Positions 18,543 to 26,309 of a stretch of 64,000 nucleotides of DNA are shown one piece after another. Location: NCBI RefSeq assembly GCF_030409805.1, contig NZ_JAUFQP010000001.1:496001-560000 (forward strand). The letters are read 5' to 3'. Numbering within the stretch: the stretch's first letter is position 1; the number at the start of each line of letters is the position of its first letter. The position numbers were made by a program, and so were the translations under genes. The notes below the pieces were generated by a model. That model saw nothing but the letters and a program-made list of their open reading frames with translations. It was not told the DNA's origin and made no database searches. This DNA is from Algibacter miyuki (GTDB lineage: Bacteria; Bacteroidota; Bacteroidia; Flavobacteriales; Flavobacteriaceae).

Positions 18543-18944
18543 GTGAATAAATTATTTTCCATAACGTTATCCTTTATTATCTTAATGCAAAGCTTTGGGG
18601 CTAGTATAAGTGATATTGCCCAAATCGATGAGTTTATCGAGCATGCGCAATTTCATAGTCAGCAGTATGGCGATAATGTTTTTGTTTTTATTTCTAAACA
18701 TTATGGAAAGCTAAAATTAAATCACGATAAAGAACATCAAGAAGAAAAGGAAGATCACGAGCATTTACCTTTTCATCACCAATCTCATGCGTCTTTAGTT
18801 CTTGCTTTTGTGTTAAATACAGATAAATCAGAATTAAACACAGTTGAATTTTTAGAATCAAATACACATAAATTTTATTACCAAGCACCTTCTTCATCAC
18901 TTCATTTAGAAGGGCTATTCCAGCCACCACGGCTAAGTGCATAA
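18543..18944 (+). CDS. Small His-rich exported protein
   Basis: About 133 residues from a GTG at 18543, giving a signal peptide (NKLFSITLSFIILMQSFGA) and a mature acidic, His-rich protein: an FIEHAQFHSQQYGDN stretch, a DHEHLPFHHQSH cluster, and a C-terminal SSLHLEGLFQPPR. An ATG at 18507 is open but lies ahead of a promoter box. Similar short His-rich proteins are found beside metal-efflux and TonB genes in Bacteroidota, so a metal-related role is plausible but not shown. The VIT-family metal transporter lies 301 nt downstream. Confidence 0.5.
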   Translation: MNKLFSITLSFIILMQSFGASISDIAQIDEFIEHAQFHSQQYGDNVFVFISKHYGKLKLNHDKEHQEEKEDHEHLPFHHQSHASLVLAFVLNTDKSELNTVEFLESNTHKFYYQAPSSSLHLEGLFQPPRLSA

Positions 18945-19245
18945 ATAACCACTTACTTCTTTTTTTATTAATTTAATCTGTATGGTTTTCAGGGTAATCA
19001 CTTAGATTATTAATTAAAATAAATACAATTATAAGTCATGTTTCCGCGAAAGCGTTACCTAACAAATCATCTTTTGTTTACATTATTTTTAGATGAAAAG
19101 GACAGTGATATTAATTTCTTTAGTTAAAAAAAGTATGATTAAGAGAGGAGTAAAACGCGAGTATAATAATATAATATACTAAAAGATTCAAATTGAATAC
19201 CAAAATTTTAATTCGAGTAGTGTTTAATTTATAAGGAGAATAGTT
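18945..19245. other. 301-bp spacer before the VIT gene
   Basis: AT-rich, no coding frame. It contains a 15-nt element GTTTCCGCGAAAGCG (19040-19054), GC-rich for its surroundings, and ends with a strong Shine-Dalgarno-like AAGGAGAA (19233-19240). No TAnnTTTG box was seen. Confidence 0.4.
19233..19240 (+). promoter_or_regulatory. Strong Shine-Dalgarno-like site
   Basis: AAGGAGAA lies 5 nt before the ATG of the VIT gene. Such sites are uncommon in Bacteroidota, whose genes mostly lack them, and no other gene in this window shows one this clear. Confidence 0.6.
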
Positions 19246-19944
19246 ATGGATTTACAAACAACAGAAAAGCACTATATAAACCGGAGTGGTTGGCTTAGGG
19301 CAAGTGTTTTAGGAGCGAATGATGGCATTTTATCTACCGCAAGTTTAATCATAGGTGTTGCTGCGGCAAGTAGTACTCGAGAGCCTATTTTACTAGCAGG
19401 TGTTGCTGGTTTGGTGGCCGGTGCGTTATCTATGGCGGCGGGAGAATATGTGTCTGTGAGCTCTCAAACGGATATTGAAAAATCTGATTTAGCTCGTGAA
19501 AAACAAGAGCTTAATGATACTCCGGAAGAAGAATTGATTGAGCTTACAGAGATTTATAAAGCACGTGGTTTAACACACGAAACCGCATTGGAAGTTGCTA
19601 AACAATTAACCGCACATGATGCTCTTGGAGCGCATGCAAGGGATGAATTAGGGATAACAGAAATGACGGAAGCAAAACCGTTACAAGCCGCACTATCTTC
19701 GGGAATATCTTTTACAGTGGGCGGTTTTTTACCCGTATTGGTTGCTTTTATAGCACCGTTAAATATCATGGAATATATACAGTATGTTTTTGCTATTTTG
19801 TTTCTAGCCGTTTTAGGAGCAATCTCTGCAAAAACGGGAGGCGCAAAGCCTTTAAGTGCCATACTTCGTATTACATTTTGGGGTACATTAGCTATGGGGT
19901 TAACGGCTGTAATTGGGGCTTTGTTTAATACGAATTTGGCTTAA
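19246..19944 (+). CDS. VIT family (Ccc1/VIT1-like) metal transporter
   Basis: A 232-residue integral membrane protein of the VIT1/CCC1 family, which in eukaryotes moves Fe(II) or Mn(II) into vacuoles; bacterial members probably export these metals. The family signatures are visible: HYINRSGWLRASVLGANDGI at the N-terminus with the Asn-Asp pair, GLVAGALSMAAGEYVSVSSQ near 60-79, a cytosolic helical loop of about 60 residues rich in Glu, and three further C-terminal membrane segments. The strong ribosome-binding site suggests efficient translation. The envelope redox cluster starts 84 nt downstream; whether they are cotranscribed is unknown. Confidence 0.85.
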   Translation: MDLQTTEKHYINRSGWLRASVLGANDGILSTASLIIGVAAASSTREPILLAGVAGLVAGALSMAAGEYVSVSSQTDIEKSDLAREKQELNDTPEEELIELTEIYKARGLTHETALEVAKQLTAHDALGAHARDELGITEMTEAKPLQAALSSGISFTVGGFLPVLVAFIAPLNIMEYIQYVFAILFLAVLGAISAKTGGAKPLSAILRITFWGTLAMGLTAVIGALFNTNLA

Positions 19945-20027
19945 ATATTTTAATAAAAAAACTAGTCCCTTTTTGATAGGATACTGGATCATTCTTGACT
20001 ATATATAAATAAGTAAATAATAAAAAC

Positions 20028-20468
20028 ATGAAAAAAATAATATTAACAGTAACACTTTTTCTAGTTAGTGTCATTACAATAACTGCTCAAAATTGGCAGA
20101 CAGATTTTACCCTAGCTAAAGATATTTCTTCTAAAGAGCACAAACCTATAATCCTGGTTTTTCAAGGTTCGGATTGGTGTGGGCCGTGCATAAAGCTCGA
20201 TCACGAAATTTGGAGTACCGATGCTTTTAAAAAATATGCCGATAAAAACTATGTGATGTTGCAGGCCGATTTTCCTAAAAGAAAGAAAAATGCCTTGCCT
20301 GAAGCTCAAACTAAAGCCAATGCCAAATTAGCCGAGGCTTATAATAAAAATGGCATTTTTCCTTTTGTAGTGGTTTTAAACGCTAAAGGCGAAGTTCTTG
20401 GAGAAACGAGCTATAAAAAAACAACACCAGAAAATTATATAAAAGAAATCAATGCGTTTACAAAATAA
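20028..20468 (+). CDS. Exported thioredoxin-fold protein
   Basis: A 146-residue protein with a cleavable signal peptide (about 1-20, ending ITAQ) and a thioredoxin domain with the redox motif WCGPC (Cys51, Cys54). The FPFVVVLNAKGEVLGE segment supplies the cis-Pro. It is expected in the periplasm as a thiol-disulfide reductase or chaperone. It is the first gene of a tightly packed set: its last 17 nt overlap apbE in another frame, followed by DUF4266 and DUF3570 genes. Its role in the set may be to keep cysteines of the Cys-rich DUF4266 lipoprotein reduced (inference). Confidence 0.85.
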   Translation: MKKIILTVTLFLVSVITITAQNWQTDFTLAKDISSKEHKPIILVFQGSDWCGPCIKLDHEIWSTDAFKKYADKNYVMLQADFPKRKKNALPEAQTKANAKLAEAYNKNGIFPFVVVLNAKGEVLGETSYKKTTPENYIKEINAFTK

Positions 20469-21450
20469 ATTAAAAGGGCTAACAACCGCCTTAATGGTGT
20501 TTTTTACGATGGTGGGCTTCGCACAGCAGCCATATAAACAGACCCTAAAACTTATGGGGAGTCGTTTTGATATTACTGTAGTTGCTAGTGATGCTGTAAA
20601 AGGAAATGAATATATCGATAACGCTGTCTCGGAAATAACTCGGATTGAAAAACTCATATCCTCTTGGGATGAAAACTCTCAAACATCTGCCATAAATAAG
20701 AATGCTGGAATTGAACCTGTAAAAGTCGATTTGGAACTTTTCAGTTTAATTGAACGCGCAATTGGAATTTCAAAATTGACCGATGGCGCTTTTGATATTA
20801 GCTATGCATCTATGGATAGAATTTGGCATTTTGATGGTAGTATGACGGTTATGCCTCCAGAAAACAAAATAAAAGCATCTGTAGCAAAAGTAGGGTTTCA
20901 GAATATAGTGTTAGATAAAGTGAATACAACAGTTTTTCTGAAATTAGAAGGTATGAAAATTGGTTTTGGTGCTATTGGGAAAGGTTATGCAGCCGATAAA
21001 GCAAAGGCATTGCTTATAGAAAAAGGTGTAGTCTCCGGTATTATAAATGCTTCGGGAGATATGAATACTTGGGGAAAACAACCTGATGGTACAGCTTGGA
21101 AAGTAGCCATTACTAACCCCATGAATAAAAACAAAGTGTTTGCATTACTTCCTATAACCAATGGGGCTGTGGTAACTTCTGGAAATTATGAGAAGTACGT
21201 TAATTTTAAGGGTAAACGTTACACCCATATTATCGATCCGCGAACTGGGTATCCATCTTCAGGAATTATAAGTGTAACCGTTTTTGCACCAAAAGCAGAA
21301 TTGGCCGATGCTTTAGCAACATCGGTTTTTGTTATGGGGAAAGAAGCGGGATTGGATAGAATAAATCAGTTACCAAAAATTGAATGCATCATTATAGATG
21401 ATAAAGGAAATATAATTAAGTCCAACAATATAGAAATAGATAAATTATGA
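20452..21450 (+). CDS. apbE: FAD:protein FMN transferase, ApbE family
   Basis: ApbE enzymes attach FMN covalently to Ser/Thr of exported electron-transfer proteins. The 332-residue protein has an N-terminal signal (basic RLQNKLKG, then a hydrophobic core ending VGFAQ), and the family motifs KLMGSRFDITV, a GAIGKGYAADKAKAL block, NASGDMNTWGKQPDG, and YTHIIDPRTGYPSSG near the end. It would act in the periplasm. The start overlaps the thioredoxin gene by 17 nt, and the stop overlaps the DUF4266 gene by 4 nt, pointing to translational coupling. None of its neighbours is a classic target such as NqrB, NqrC or RnfG. Confidence 0.92.
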   Translation: MRLQNKLKGLTTALMVFFTMVGFAQQPYKQTLKLMGSRFDITVVASDAVKGNEYIDNAVSEITRIEKLISSWDENSQTSAINKNAGIEPVKVDLELFSLIERAIGISKLTDGAFDISYASMDRIWHFDGSMTVMPPENKIKASVAKVGFQNIVLDKVNTTVFLKLEGMKIGFGAIGKGYAADKAKALLIEKGVVSGIINASGDMNTWGKQPDGTAWKVAITNPMNKNKVFALLPITNGAVVTSGNYEKYVNFKGKRYTHIIDPRTGYPSSGIISVTVFAPKAELADALATSVFVMGKEAGLDRINQLPKIECIIIDDKGNIIKSNNIEIDKL

Positions 21451-21659
21451 TAAACAAGATAATATGTTGCGTATTAATCGTCACATCTTTTAGTAGTTGT
21501 GTTGTGGTTAAAGAATACGAAAAAGTAAATATAAACGATCCAGATATGGTATTATCTGATAAAAAAGTAGATCGTAACCTTTCTACGGCGCACTCTTATC
21601 GTGAAGCAGCAGTAGGGGCAAACGGAGGAAAAACAGGTGGTGGTTGCGGTTGTAATTAA
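21447..21659 (+). CDS. DUF4266 small lipoprotein
   Basis: A 70-residue predicted lipoprotein of the DUF4266 family. The signal peptide ends in lipobox FSSC (Cys18). The short mature part has VKEYEKVNINDPDM, then HSYREAAVG, and ends in the diagnostic Gly-rich tail GGGCGCN with two cysteines. The tail might bind a metal or cofactor, or be a substrate of the neighbouring thioredoxin; neither is shown. The gene overlaps apbE (ATGA) and precedes the DUF3570 gene by 53 nt. From memory, DUF4266, DUF3570 and ApbE genes also travel together in Proteobacteria. Confidence 0.85.
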   Translation: MINKIICCVLIVTSFSSCVVVKEYEKVNINDPDMVLSDKKVDRNLSTAHSYREAAVGANGGKTGGGCGCN

Positions 21660-21712
21660 CCGAAACTCTTATTATATATCTGTATTTAGAAATTTTAAAA
21701 AAATAAAATAAA

Positions 21713-23026
21713 TTGAAAAAACTTATAATTTTGTTTTGTGTATTCGCTTTCGTGAAAGGTTACGCACAAACAGGGCAAGACGATACCAAAGTCTATAAAA
21801 AAAGAGTTTTAGAAACTACCGAAGTCGATTTTTTAACAAGTTATTATAGTCAAGATGGCGATAACGCAGCAGTAGGTGGCGGTATTGGTACCGAAGAATT
21901 AACGGATGTTACGGGAACTTTTGTGGTTTCTATTCCGTTGAATGATGATGATGTATTAACTATTGATGCTGGTATTTCTGCATATACATCGGCTTCATCT
22001 AGTAATATCGATCCTTTTGACGATGGACCAGCAGATCCATTTCAAGCATCCACAGGAGCTTCAAGCAGTGATGTTTGGGCAAATTTAACGGGAAGTTACA
22101 GTCATAGTTCGGATGATAGAAATGATATTTGGTCGGCTAAGTTAGCTATTTCCTCAGAGTACGATTATTTTTCTGTCGGAGTTGGCGGAACGTACTCCAA
22201 ACTTTTTAATGAAAAGAATACCGAGGTTAGTGTAAGCGGAAACGTGTATTTGGATACTTGGAATCCTATTTACCCAACAGAACTAAGACCTTTTGGAGCA
22301 GGTGGGGATGGTTTAAACAATAGATTATTTACTCAAAACACTATTACGGGTAATAGCAATTATAATCCTAGGTTTAAGGAGTTTGATAGTGAAGGGCGTA
22401 ATTCGTATTCGTTAGGTTTTGGTTTCTCACAAATACTTCATAAAAATCTTCAAGGTTCATTAGCTTTAGATTTTGTTCAACAAGATGGTTTGTTGTCTAC
22501 GCCTTTTCAAAGGGTCTATTTTGGAGATGTAGCCGATTCTTTTATAGATAATTTTCAGCTTGCCGATGCTGTGGAACGTTTACCTGATTCTAGGTTTAAA
22601 GTGGCTGCTGGCGGACGTTTAAATTGGTATATTAATGAAGTTTTAACGGTGCGTACTTTTTATCGTTATTATTTTGACGATTGGGGAATTAACTCACACA
22701 CCGCGAGTATTGAATTGCCAATAAAAATCACAAATAAATTTACGCTTTACCCATCGTACAGATATTATAATCAAACCGCGGCTGATTATTTTAATCCTTA
22801 TGAAGCGGCTTTATCTACGGATGAGTTTTATACGTCAGATTATGATTTATCTGAATATTCTGCAAATCAATATGGTTTTGGAGTCTCTTATACCGATATT
22901 TTTACTAAAGCACATATATGGAACTATGGTTTAAAAAGTATCGATTTAAAGTTCTATCAATACGATAGAGATACGACGTTTTCATCGAGTATTATTACAG
23001 CAGGTTTTAAATTTGTATTAGATTAA
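21713..23026 (+). CDS. DUF3570 family predicted outer-membrane beta-barrel protein
   Basis: A 437-residue protein with a signal peptide (1-18, ending GYA) and alternating amphipathic strands throughout, ending in FKFVLD, as expected for an outer-membrane barrel. It matches the DUF3570 family. An extracted loop or plug near residues 95-120 is Ser/Asp-rich and contains TGASSS (114-119), which resembles the core [ST]GA[ST]x[ST] of ApbE target motifs, although the usual Asp three residues before it is Gln here. The start codon is TTG (21713), giving a proper signal peptide. It is the last gene of the redox set, followed by a terminator. Function is unknown; an electron conduit role is a hypothesis. 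Confidence 0.8.
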   Translation: MKKLIILFCVFAFVKGYAQTGQDDTKVYKKRVLETTEVDFLTSYYSQDGDNAAVGGGIGTEELTDVTGTFVVSIPLNDDDVLTIDAGISAYTSASSSNIDPFDDGPADPFQASTGASSSDVWANLTGSYSHSSDDRNDIWSAKLAISSEYDYFSVGVGGTYSKLFNEKNTEVSVSGNVYLDTWNPIYPTELRPFGAGGDGLNNRLFTQNTITGNSNYNPRFKEFDSEGRNSYSLGFGFSQILHKNLQGSLALDFVQQDGLLSTPFQRVYFGDVADSFIDNFQLADAVERLPDSRFKVAAGGRLNWYINEVLTVRTFYRYYFDDWGINSHTASIELPIKITNKFTLYPSYRYYNQTAADYFNPYEAALSTDEFYTSDYDLSEYSANQYGFGVSYTDIFTKAHIWNYGLKSIDLKFYQYDRDTTFSSSIITAGFKFVLD

Positions 23027-23044
23027 TTCTTGTTGTTGATGTAC

Positions 23045-23084
23045 AAAAAAAAGCCAATCTCTTTATTTGAGATTGGCTTTTTTT
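23045..23084. terminator. Bidirectional terminator
   Basis: AAAGCCAATCTC (23050-23061) pairs with GAGATTGGCTTT (23069-23080), flanked by A and T runs. It separates the DUF3570 gene from the convergent CIA30-family gene. Confidence 0.85.
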
Positions 23085-23091
23085 ATTCAAA

Positions 23092-23622
23092 TTACTTTAA
23101 AACAATAGAATCAATTTCTAGTTTAAAATCTTCAGCAGTTTTGTTGCCTATTAAAAATGCGACTTCTTCAATGCTATTTGCGTCGAAGTTTGGAGTATCG
23201 AGTTTACGACCTCTAAACGCCGGATACATATCCGCTAGTGATATTTCGATCACTTCCCATGTTTTTGAAGTGCTGAAAAGCGCGATATAAGAGTGTTTGT
23301 CTGTTAGTTTAGATTTTACTCTAAATTGGTAATTTTTACCATCACCTTTAATTTTCAATATCACTTTTGAAAAGCCTTCGGTGCTAATGTCATTAAATCT
23401 GTATCTTAAAGAGGAAAAACCGCCGTTGTTTTCTAAAGATACATGTCCGGTGTAAATACCATGTCCTGTTTCATTTAAAGTGAATGCTCCAGACGATTTC
23501 CCGCCCATAACAGCATCGTTAACCACGGTCCAATTAGTAATATTCGATGTTTTTTCAAATTTAAATATAGTGTCTGTTTGCATAGTAATGGCTATTAAAA
23601 GTATTAAAATTAAAGGCTTCAT
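23092..23622 (-). CDS. CIA30 family protein
   Basis: A 176-residue protein resembling the CIA30 (complex I intermediate-associated protein 30) family, a jelly-roll fold similar to carbohydrate-binding modules. The hallmark WTVVNDAVMGGKSSG lies at about 31-45, followed by FSSLRYRF and YQFRVKS strands. A short hydrophobic N-terminus (MKPLILILLIAITM) suggests export or anchoring. Bacterial members are of unknown function; a role in respiratory complex I assembly should not be assumed. It is convergent with the DUF3570 gene. Confidence 0.75.
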   Translation of the reverse strand: MKPLILILLIAITMQTDTIFKFEKTSNITNWTVVNDAVMGGKSSGAFTLNETGHGIYTGHVSLENNGGFSSLRYRFNDISTEGFSKVILKIKGDGKNYQFRVKSKLTDKHSYIALFSTSKTWEVIEISLADMYPAFRGRKLDTPNFDANSIEEVAFLIGNKTAEDFKLEIDSIVLK

Positions 23623-23661
23623 AGTGTCTTAGTTTTAGAATAGAAAGTACTTTAATAGTTT

Positions 23662-23790
23662 TCATTTATTTTTTCTGCAACGTGTGCTGCAATATTTAAC
23701 ATCGTTCCAATTTTTCTCCCATTTTTTACGCCATGTAAATGGTCTGTTGCAAACCATACATATTTTTTCTGGCAGATTTTCCTTTTTCAT
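23662..23790 (-). CDS. DUF2256 family micro-protein (42 aa)
   Basis: A short minus-strand gene reading MKKENLPEKICMVCNRPF, then TWRKKWEKNW and VKYCSTRCRKNK. It matches the DUF2256 family, about 40-60 residue proteins with two CxxC-type pairs (CMVC and CSTRC) that probably bind zinc, surrounding a conserved WRKKW. Function is unknown. From memory the family is often found near cryptochrome/photolyase genes and near DUF2805 genes. The ATG at 23790 is the only candidate start. It is the third small gene on this strand before DUF2805, though 166 nt separate them. Confidence 0.8.
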   Translation of the reverse strand: MKKENLPEKICMVCNRPFTWRKKWEKNWNDVKYCSTRCRKNK

Positions 23791-23956
23791 TCGTTTGGGG
23801 TTCGGATAGGTTTTACCAATAGTTACGTTGTAAAAGCTTTGTTTCGTGGCTCTTATTTTTTAAGTTCCGCGTGTGTGTAGATTTAGAAACTTGCTAAGTT
23901 CTAGAATCCATATTTTCACAAATTAAATTTTTACTATATGCGGAGAGCCGTTTTTA

Positions 23957-24244
23957 CTAACGCTTACTTATTTTATTTCCAGAAATTGCTTTTTGTCTAG
24001 AGCATTTAAAGCGAGTAATATCTGGGTTTCGTTTTTTTAAATGCTTTTTACTCACTCCGCTATTTACGCGTTTACGCCAACGTTTGAAGCTAGATTCTTT
24101 AAGGTTGCCACGCATGACTTTAATAACCTCTTTTTCAGGTAACTCAAATTGAAATAGAATAGCTTCAAAAGGCGTGCGATCTTCCCAGGCCATTTCAATA
24201 ATGCGGTCTAATTCTCTTTCTGTTAATATTTTTGTTTCTGTCAT
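23957..24244 (-). CDS. DUF2805 / TIGR03643 family protein
   Basis: A 95-residue basic protein. I start it at ATG 24244 (MTETKILTERELDRI) rather than 12 codons upstream, since this gives the conserved N-terminus and avoids overlap with the gene before it. The sequence MAWEDRTPFEAILFQF, then PEKEVIKVMR and FKRWRKRV, is diagnostic. The fold looks like a small helix-turn-helix, so nucleic-acid binding is possible. The C-terminus is very basic. It lies 7 nt downstream of the DUF2452 gene and is probably cotranscribed with it. Confidence 0.8.
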   Translation of the reverse strand: MTETKILTERELDRIIEMAWEDRTPFEAILFQFELPEKEVIKVMRGNLKESSFKRWRKRVNSGVSKKHLKKRNPDITRFKCSRQKAISGNKISKR

Positions 24245-24251
24245 GGTAAAA

Positions 24252-24653
24252 TTATATTTTTTCCCAGGTTTGGTCTGCATTCAAATAAAAACTACCTAAC
24301 GGATTAAAATCGCATTGTTCAGGTGCTATTATAGACAAAAACGATTCACCATTAGCTCTTTTATATAAATGATATACTTCGCCAATTACTGGTTTAAAAG
24401 TGAACTTCGCATCGAATATAAGTTTGTTGTATTCAAATTCTTGAATCATTTTTTCATATTCTGCTTTTAGTTCTAAATATTTAGCCTCAACCTTATGATT
24501 AATTTTTGCTATGCTTCTGTTTTTCCAAGCAATACTATCGGTTGGCGTAATTATAGGAGCGCCTACAGAAGTGGCATATGGCTTAATAGATGCATCATAT
24601 CTTTTGGTTTCTGCATTATAAACAACCTGATCTGGTTTTTTTTCTTCACTCAT
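24252..24653 (-). CDS. DUF2452 domain-containing protein
   Basis: A 133-residue soluble protein of the DUF2452 family, unknown function, common in Flavobacteriaceae. Conserved stretches seen: KPDQVVYNAETKRYDASIKP at the N-terminus (quoted as two adjoining blocks), YATSVGAPIITPTD, and the C-terminal GEVYHLYKR with FLSIIAPEQC. It is 3 nt downstream of the Lacal_2735 gene and 7 nt upstream of DUF2805, forming a compact three-gene unit on the minus strand. Confidence 0.8.
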   Translation of the reverse strand: MSEEKKPDQVVYNAETKRYDASIKPYATSVGAPIITPTDSIAWKNRSIAKINHKVEAKYLELKAEYEKMIQEFEYNKLIFDAKFTFKPVIGEVYHLYKRANGESFLSIIAPEQCDFNPLGSFYLNADQTWEKI

Positions 24654-24656
24654 GTA

Positions 24657-24821
24657 TTAATTCAGCTTTTCTAGTTTTTTCATGACTTCTTCTGCTTCAA
24701 ATACTTTTTGATCGCTCATTCTTCTATTTGAAGTGGAAAGGGCGTGGGCTTCATTCATCAGTTTTTCATATTGTTTTTGTAATATATTTTTTTCTGATTT
24801 AGTTTTGAATAGTCCAAACAT
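24657..24821 (-). CDS. Lacal_2735 family small protein (54 aa)
   Basis: A short minus-strand gene, MFGLFKTKSEKNILQKQYE followed by LMNEAHALSTSNRRMSDQK and a helical C-terminus. It matches the Lacal_2735 family, tiny coiled-coil proteins of Bacteroidota with no known function. The MFGLFK start could be a short membrane-associating helix. The stop codon lies 3 nt before the DUF2452 start, so the genes are coupled. Good codon use and a clear family pattern make it a confident call despite its length. Confidence 0.8.
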   Translation of the reverse strand: MFGLFKTKSEKNILQKQYEKLMNEAHALSTSNRRMSDQKVFEAEEVMKKLEKLN

Positions 24822-25038
24822 ATCTTATCTCGTTTTTGTTTATTTATAAATATTAACTGTATTAATATTTTATAAAGATACAATAATGTTTAATGATTTT
24901 ATAAAAAGGTTAAACAAAATGTTTTTATATATAATATATTCAAACCTTAATTTTGAATATTTAGAGTTCATTATCTATGTAATAAACTTCGATTTTAGAA
25001 AGTGAATTAGAAGAGTAAAGTAAAATAGATAGGAAGCG

Positions 25039-26097
25039 TTAATCTTGAAAACTGATGGTAAAAGTTGTGCCTTCGTTAACCTTGCTAGTTACACTAATAT
25101 GGCCACCAAGGCTAGTTACGTGGTTGTACACCAGATATAAACCAACACCTTTACTATCTTGGTTACCATGGAAACCTTGATTCAATTTAAAAATAAGATG
25201 GCCAACTTTTTCCATATCAAAGCCAAGACCATTATCGGAATATTGAAAAATAGATTTCCCTTTTTCTTTGGTTGTAATTATGGAAATAGACAAAGGGACA
25301 TCGGGACGTGCGTATTTTATGGAGTTTGTAATAAAATTCAGGAAAATACTTTCCATATAAGACCTATTAAAAAGTACACTTTCTAAATTAGAAAAATTTA
25401 AATGGAAATTAGCACCCGATTTTTGTACTAATGAGTTTATCGAGTTATTTATTTTTTGAAAAATAAGGTTGAAATTAACAATTTCTAATGTTTCGTTGAC
25501 TAGATTTTTATGTTGAAAAGATTCCACATAGGTGTTTAGGGAGGTATTTAATCCTTCCGCAGAAATTTTTATATAATTAAGCATTTTTGCGGTGTCCTCA
25601 TCTGTTATTTTGTTTAAATCAATTAAATCGATTAGAGAAATTAAATTATTTACAGGCGATCTTAAATCATGAGAGGTGGTGTAATTAAGTTGTTTAAGTT
25701 TCTCATTGGTTTTATTAAGTGTACTTAATAGCACATTACGTTCATGCTCTAGTTCTTTTTTATGGGTAATATTTTTAGCTATGGCATATACCAATTGGGT
25801 TTTTTCAATAGGCATCGATGTCCAATGAAGCCAAATAATATCGCCTGATTTAGAAACATATCTATTTTCAAAATTGATAAGTGGTTTGTTCTTTTTTAAG
25901 TTCTGTCTATATGAAGCTGTACGTACTTTATCTTCATCATAAATAAAATCGGAAATTAATTTCGAGTATAATTCGTCTTCAGGATATCCTAATAGCTCCT
26001 TAAAAGCAGGGTTGATTTTAACGAAATAGCCATCAAAATTAGCAATACATAGACAATCCATTGATATTTCAAAGAAAGGATCTAGCTGGGGGTTCAT
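25039..26097 (-). CDS. PAS domain sensor histidine kinase
   Basis: A 352-residue cytosolic histidine kinase. One PAS domain (about 5-112, NPAFKELLGYPEDEL) and its C-terminal motif are followed by a short coiled linker, a HisKA dimerisation domain with phosphoacceptor His143 in TTSHDLRSPVNNL, and a HATPase domain with N box NFITNSIKYARPD, G1 DNGLGFDM and G2 KGVGLYLVYNH. There is no membrane segment, so it likely senses an internal signal or is driven by another protein. No response regulator is adjacent, making it an orphan kinase. It resembles the kinase at 47931-49097 in layout. Confidence 0.88.
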   Translation of the reverse strand: MNPQLDPFFEISMDCLCIANFDGYFVKINPAFKELLGYPEDELYSKLISDFIYDEDKVRTASYRQNLKKNKPLINFENRYVSKSGDIIWLHWTSMPIEKTQLVYAIAKNITHKKELEHERNVLLSTLNKTNEKLKQLNYTTSHDLRSPVNNLISLIDLIDLNKITDEDTAKMLNYIKISAEGLNTSLNTYVESFQHKNLVNETLEIVNFNLIFQKINNSINSLVQKSGANFHLNFSNLESVLFNRSYMESIFLNFITNSIKYARPDVPLSISIITTKEKGKSIFQYSDNGLGFDMEKVGHLIFKLNQGFHGNQDSKGVGLYLVYNHVTSLGGHISVTSKVNEGTTFTISFQD

Positions 26098-26309
26098 TTG
26101 GTTTATAGGTTAGGGCCGTTAAAGACTAGGGGGAGGTCTCATAATTGACGAATTTAAAATTTGTTTTTTACAATAAAAATTAAATAATGCTATTTTTTAG
26201 AGTTAGCATTTATAATTTCAATTTATCCGAAATATGGTATAGAAAAATACATATTTTACATATTAAAATAGGTAAAAGTGTGAAAAAAGAGAGAAAATAA
26301 CCTTATTTT

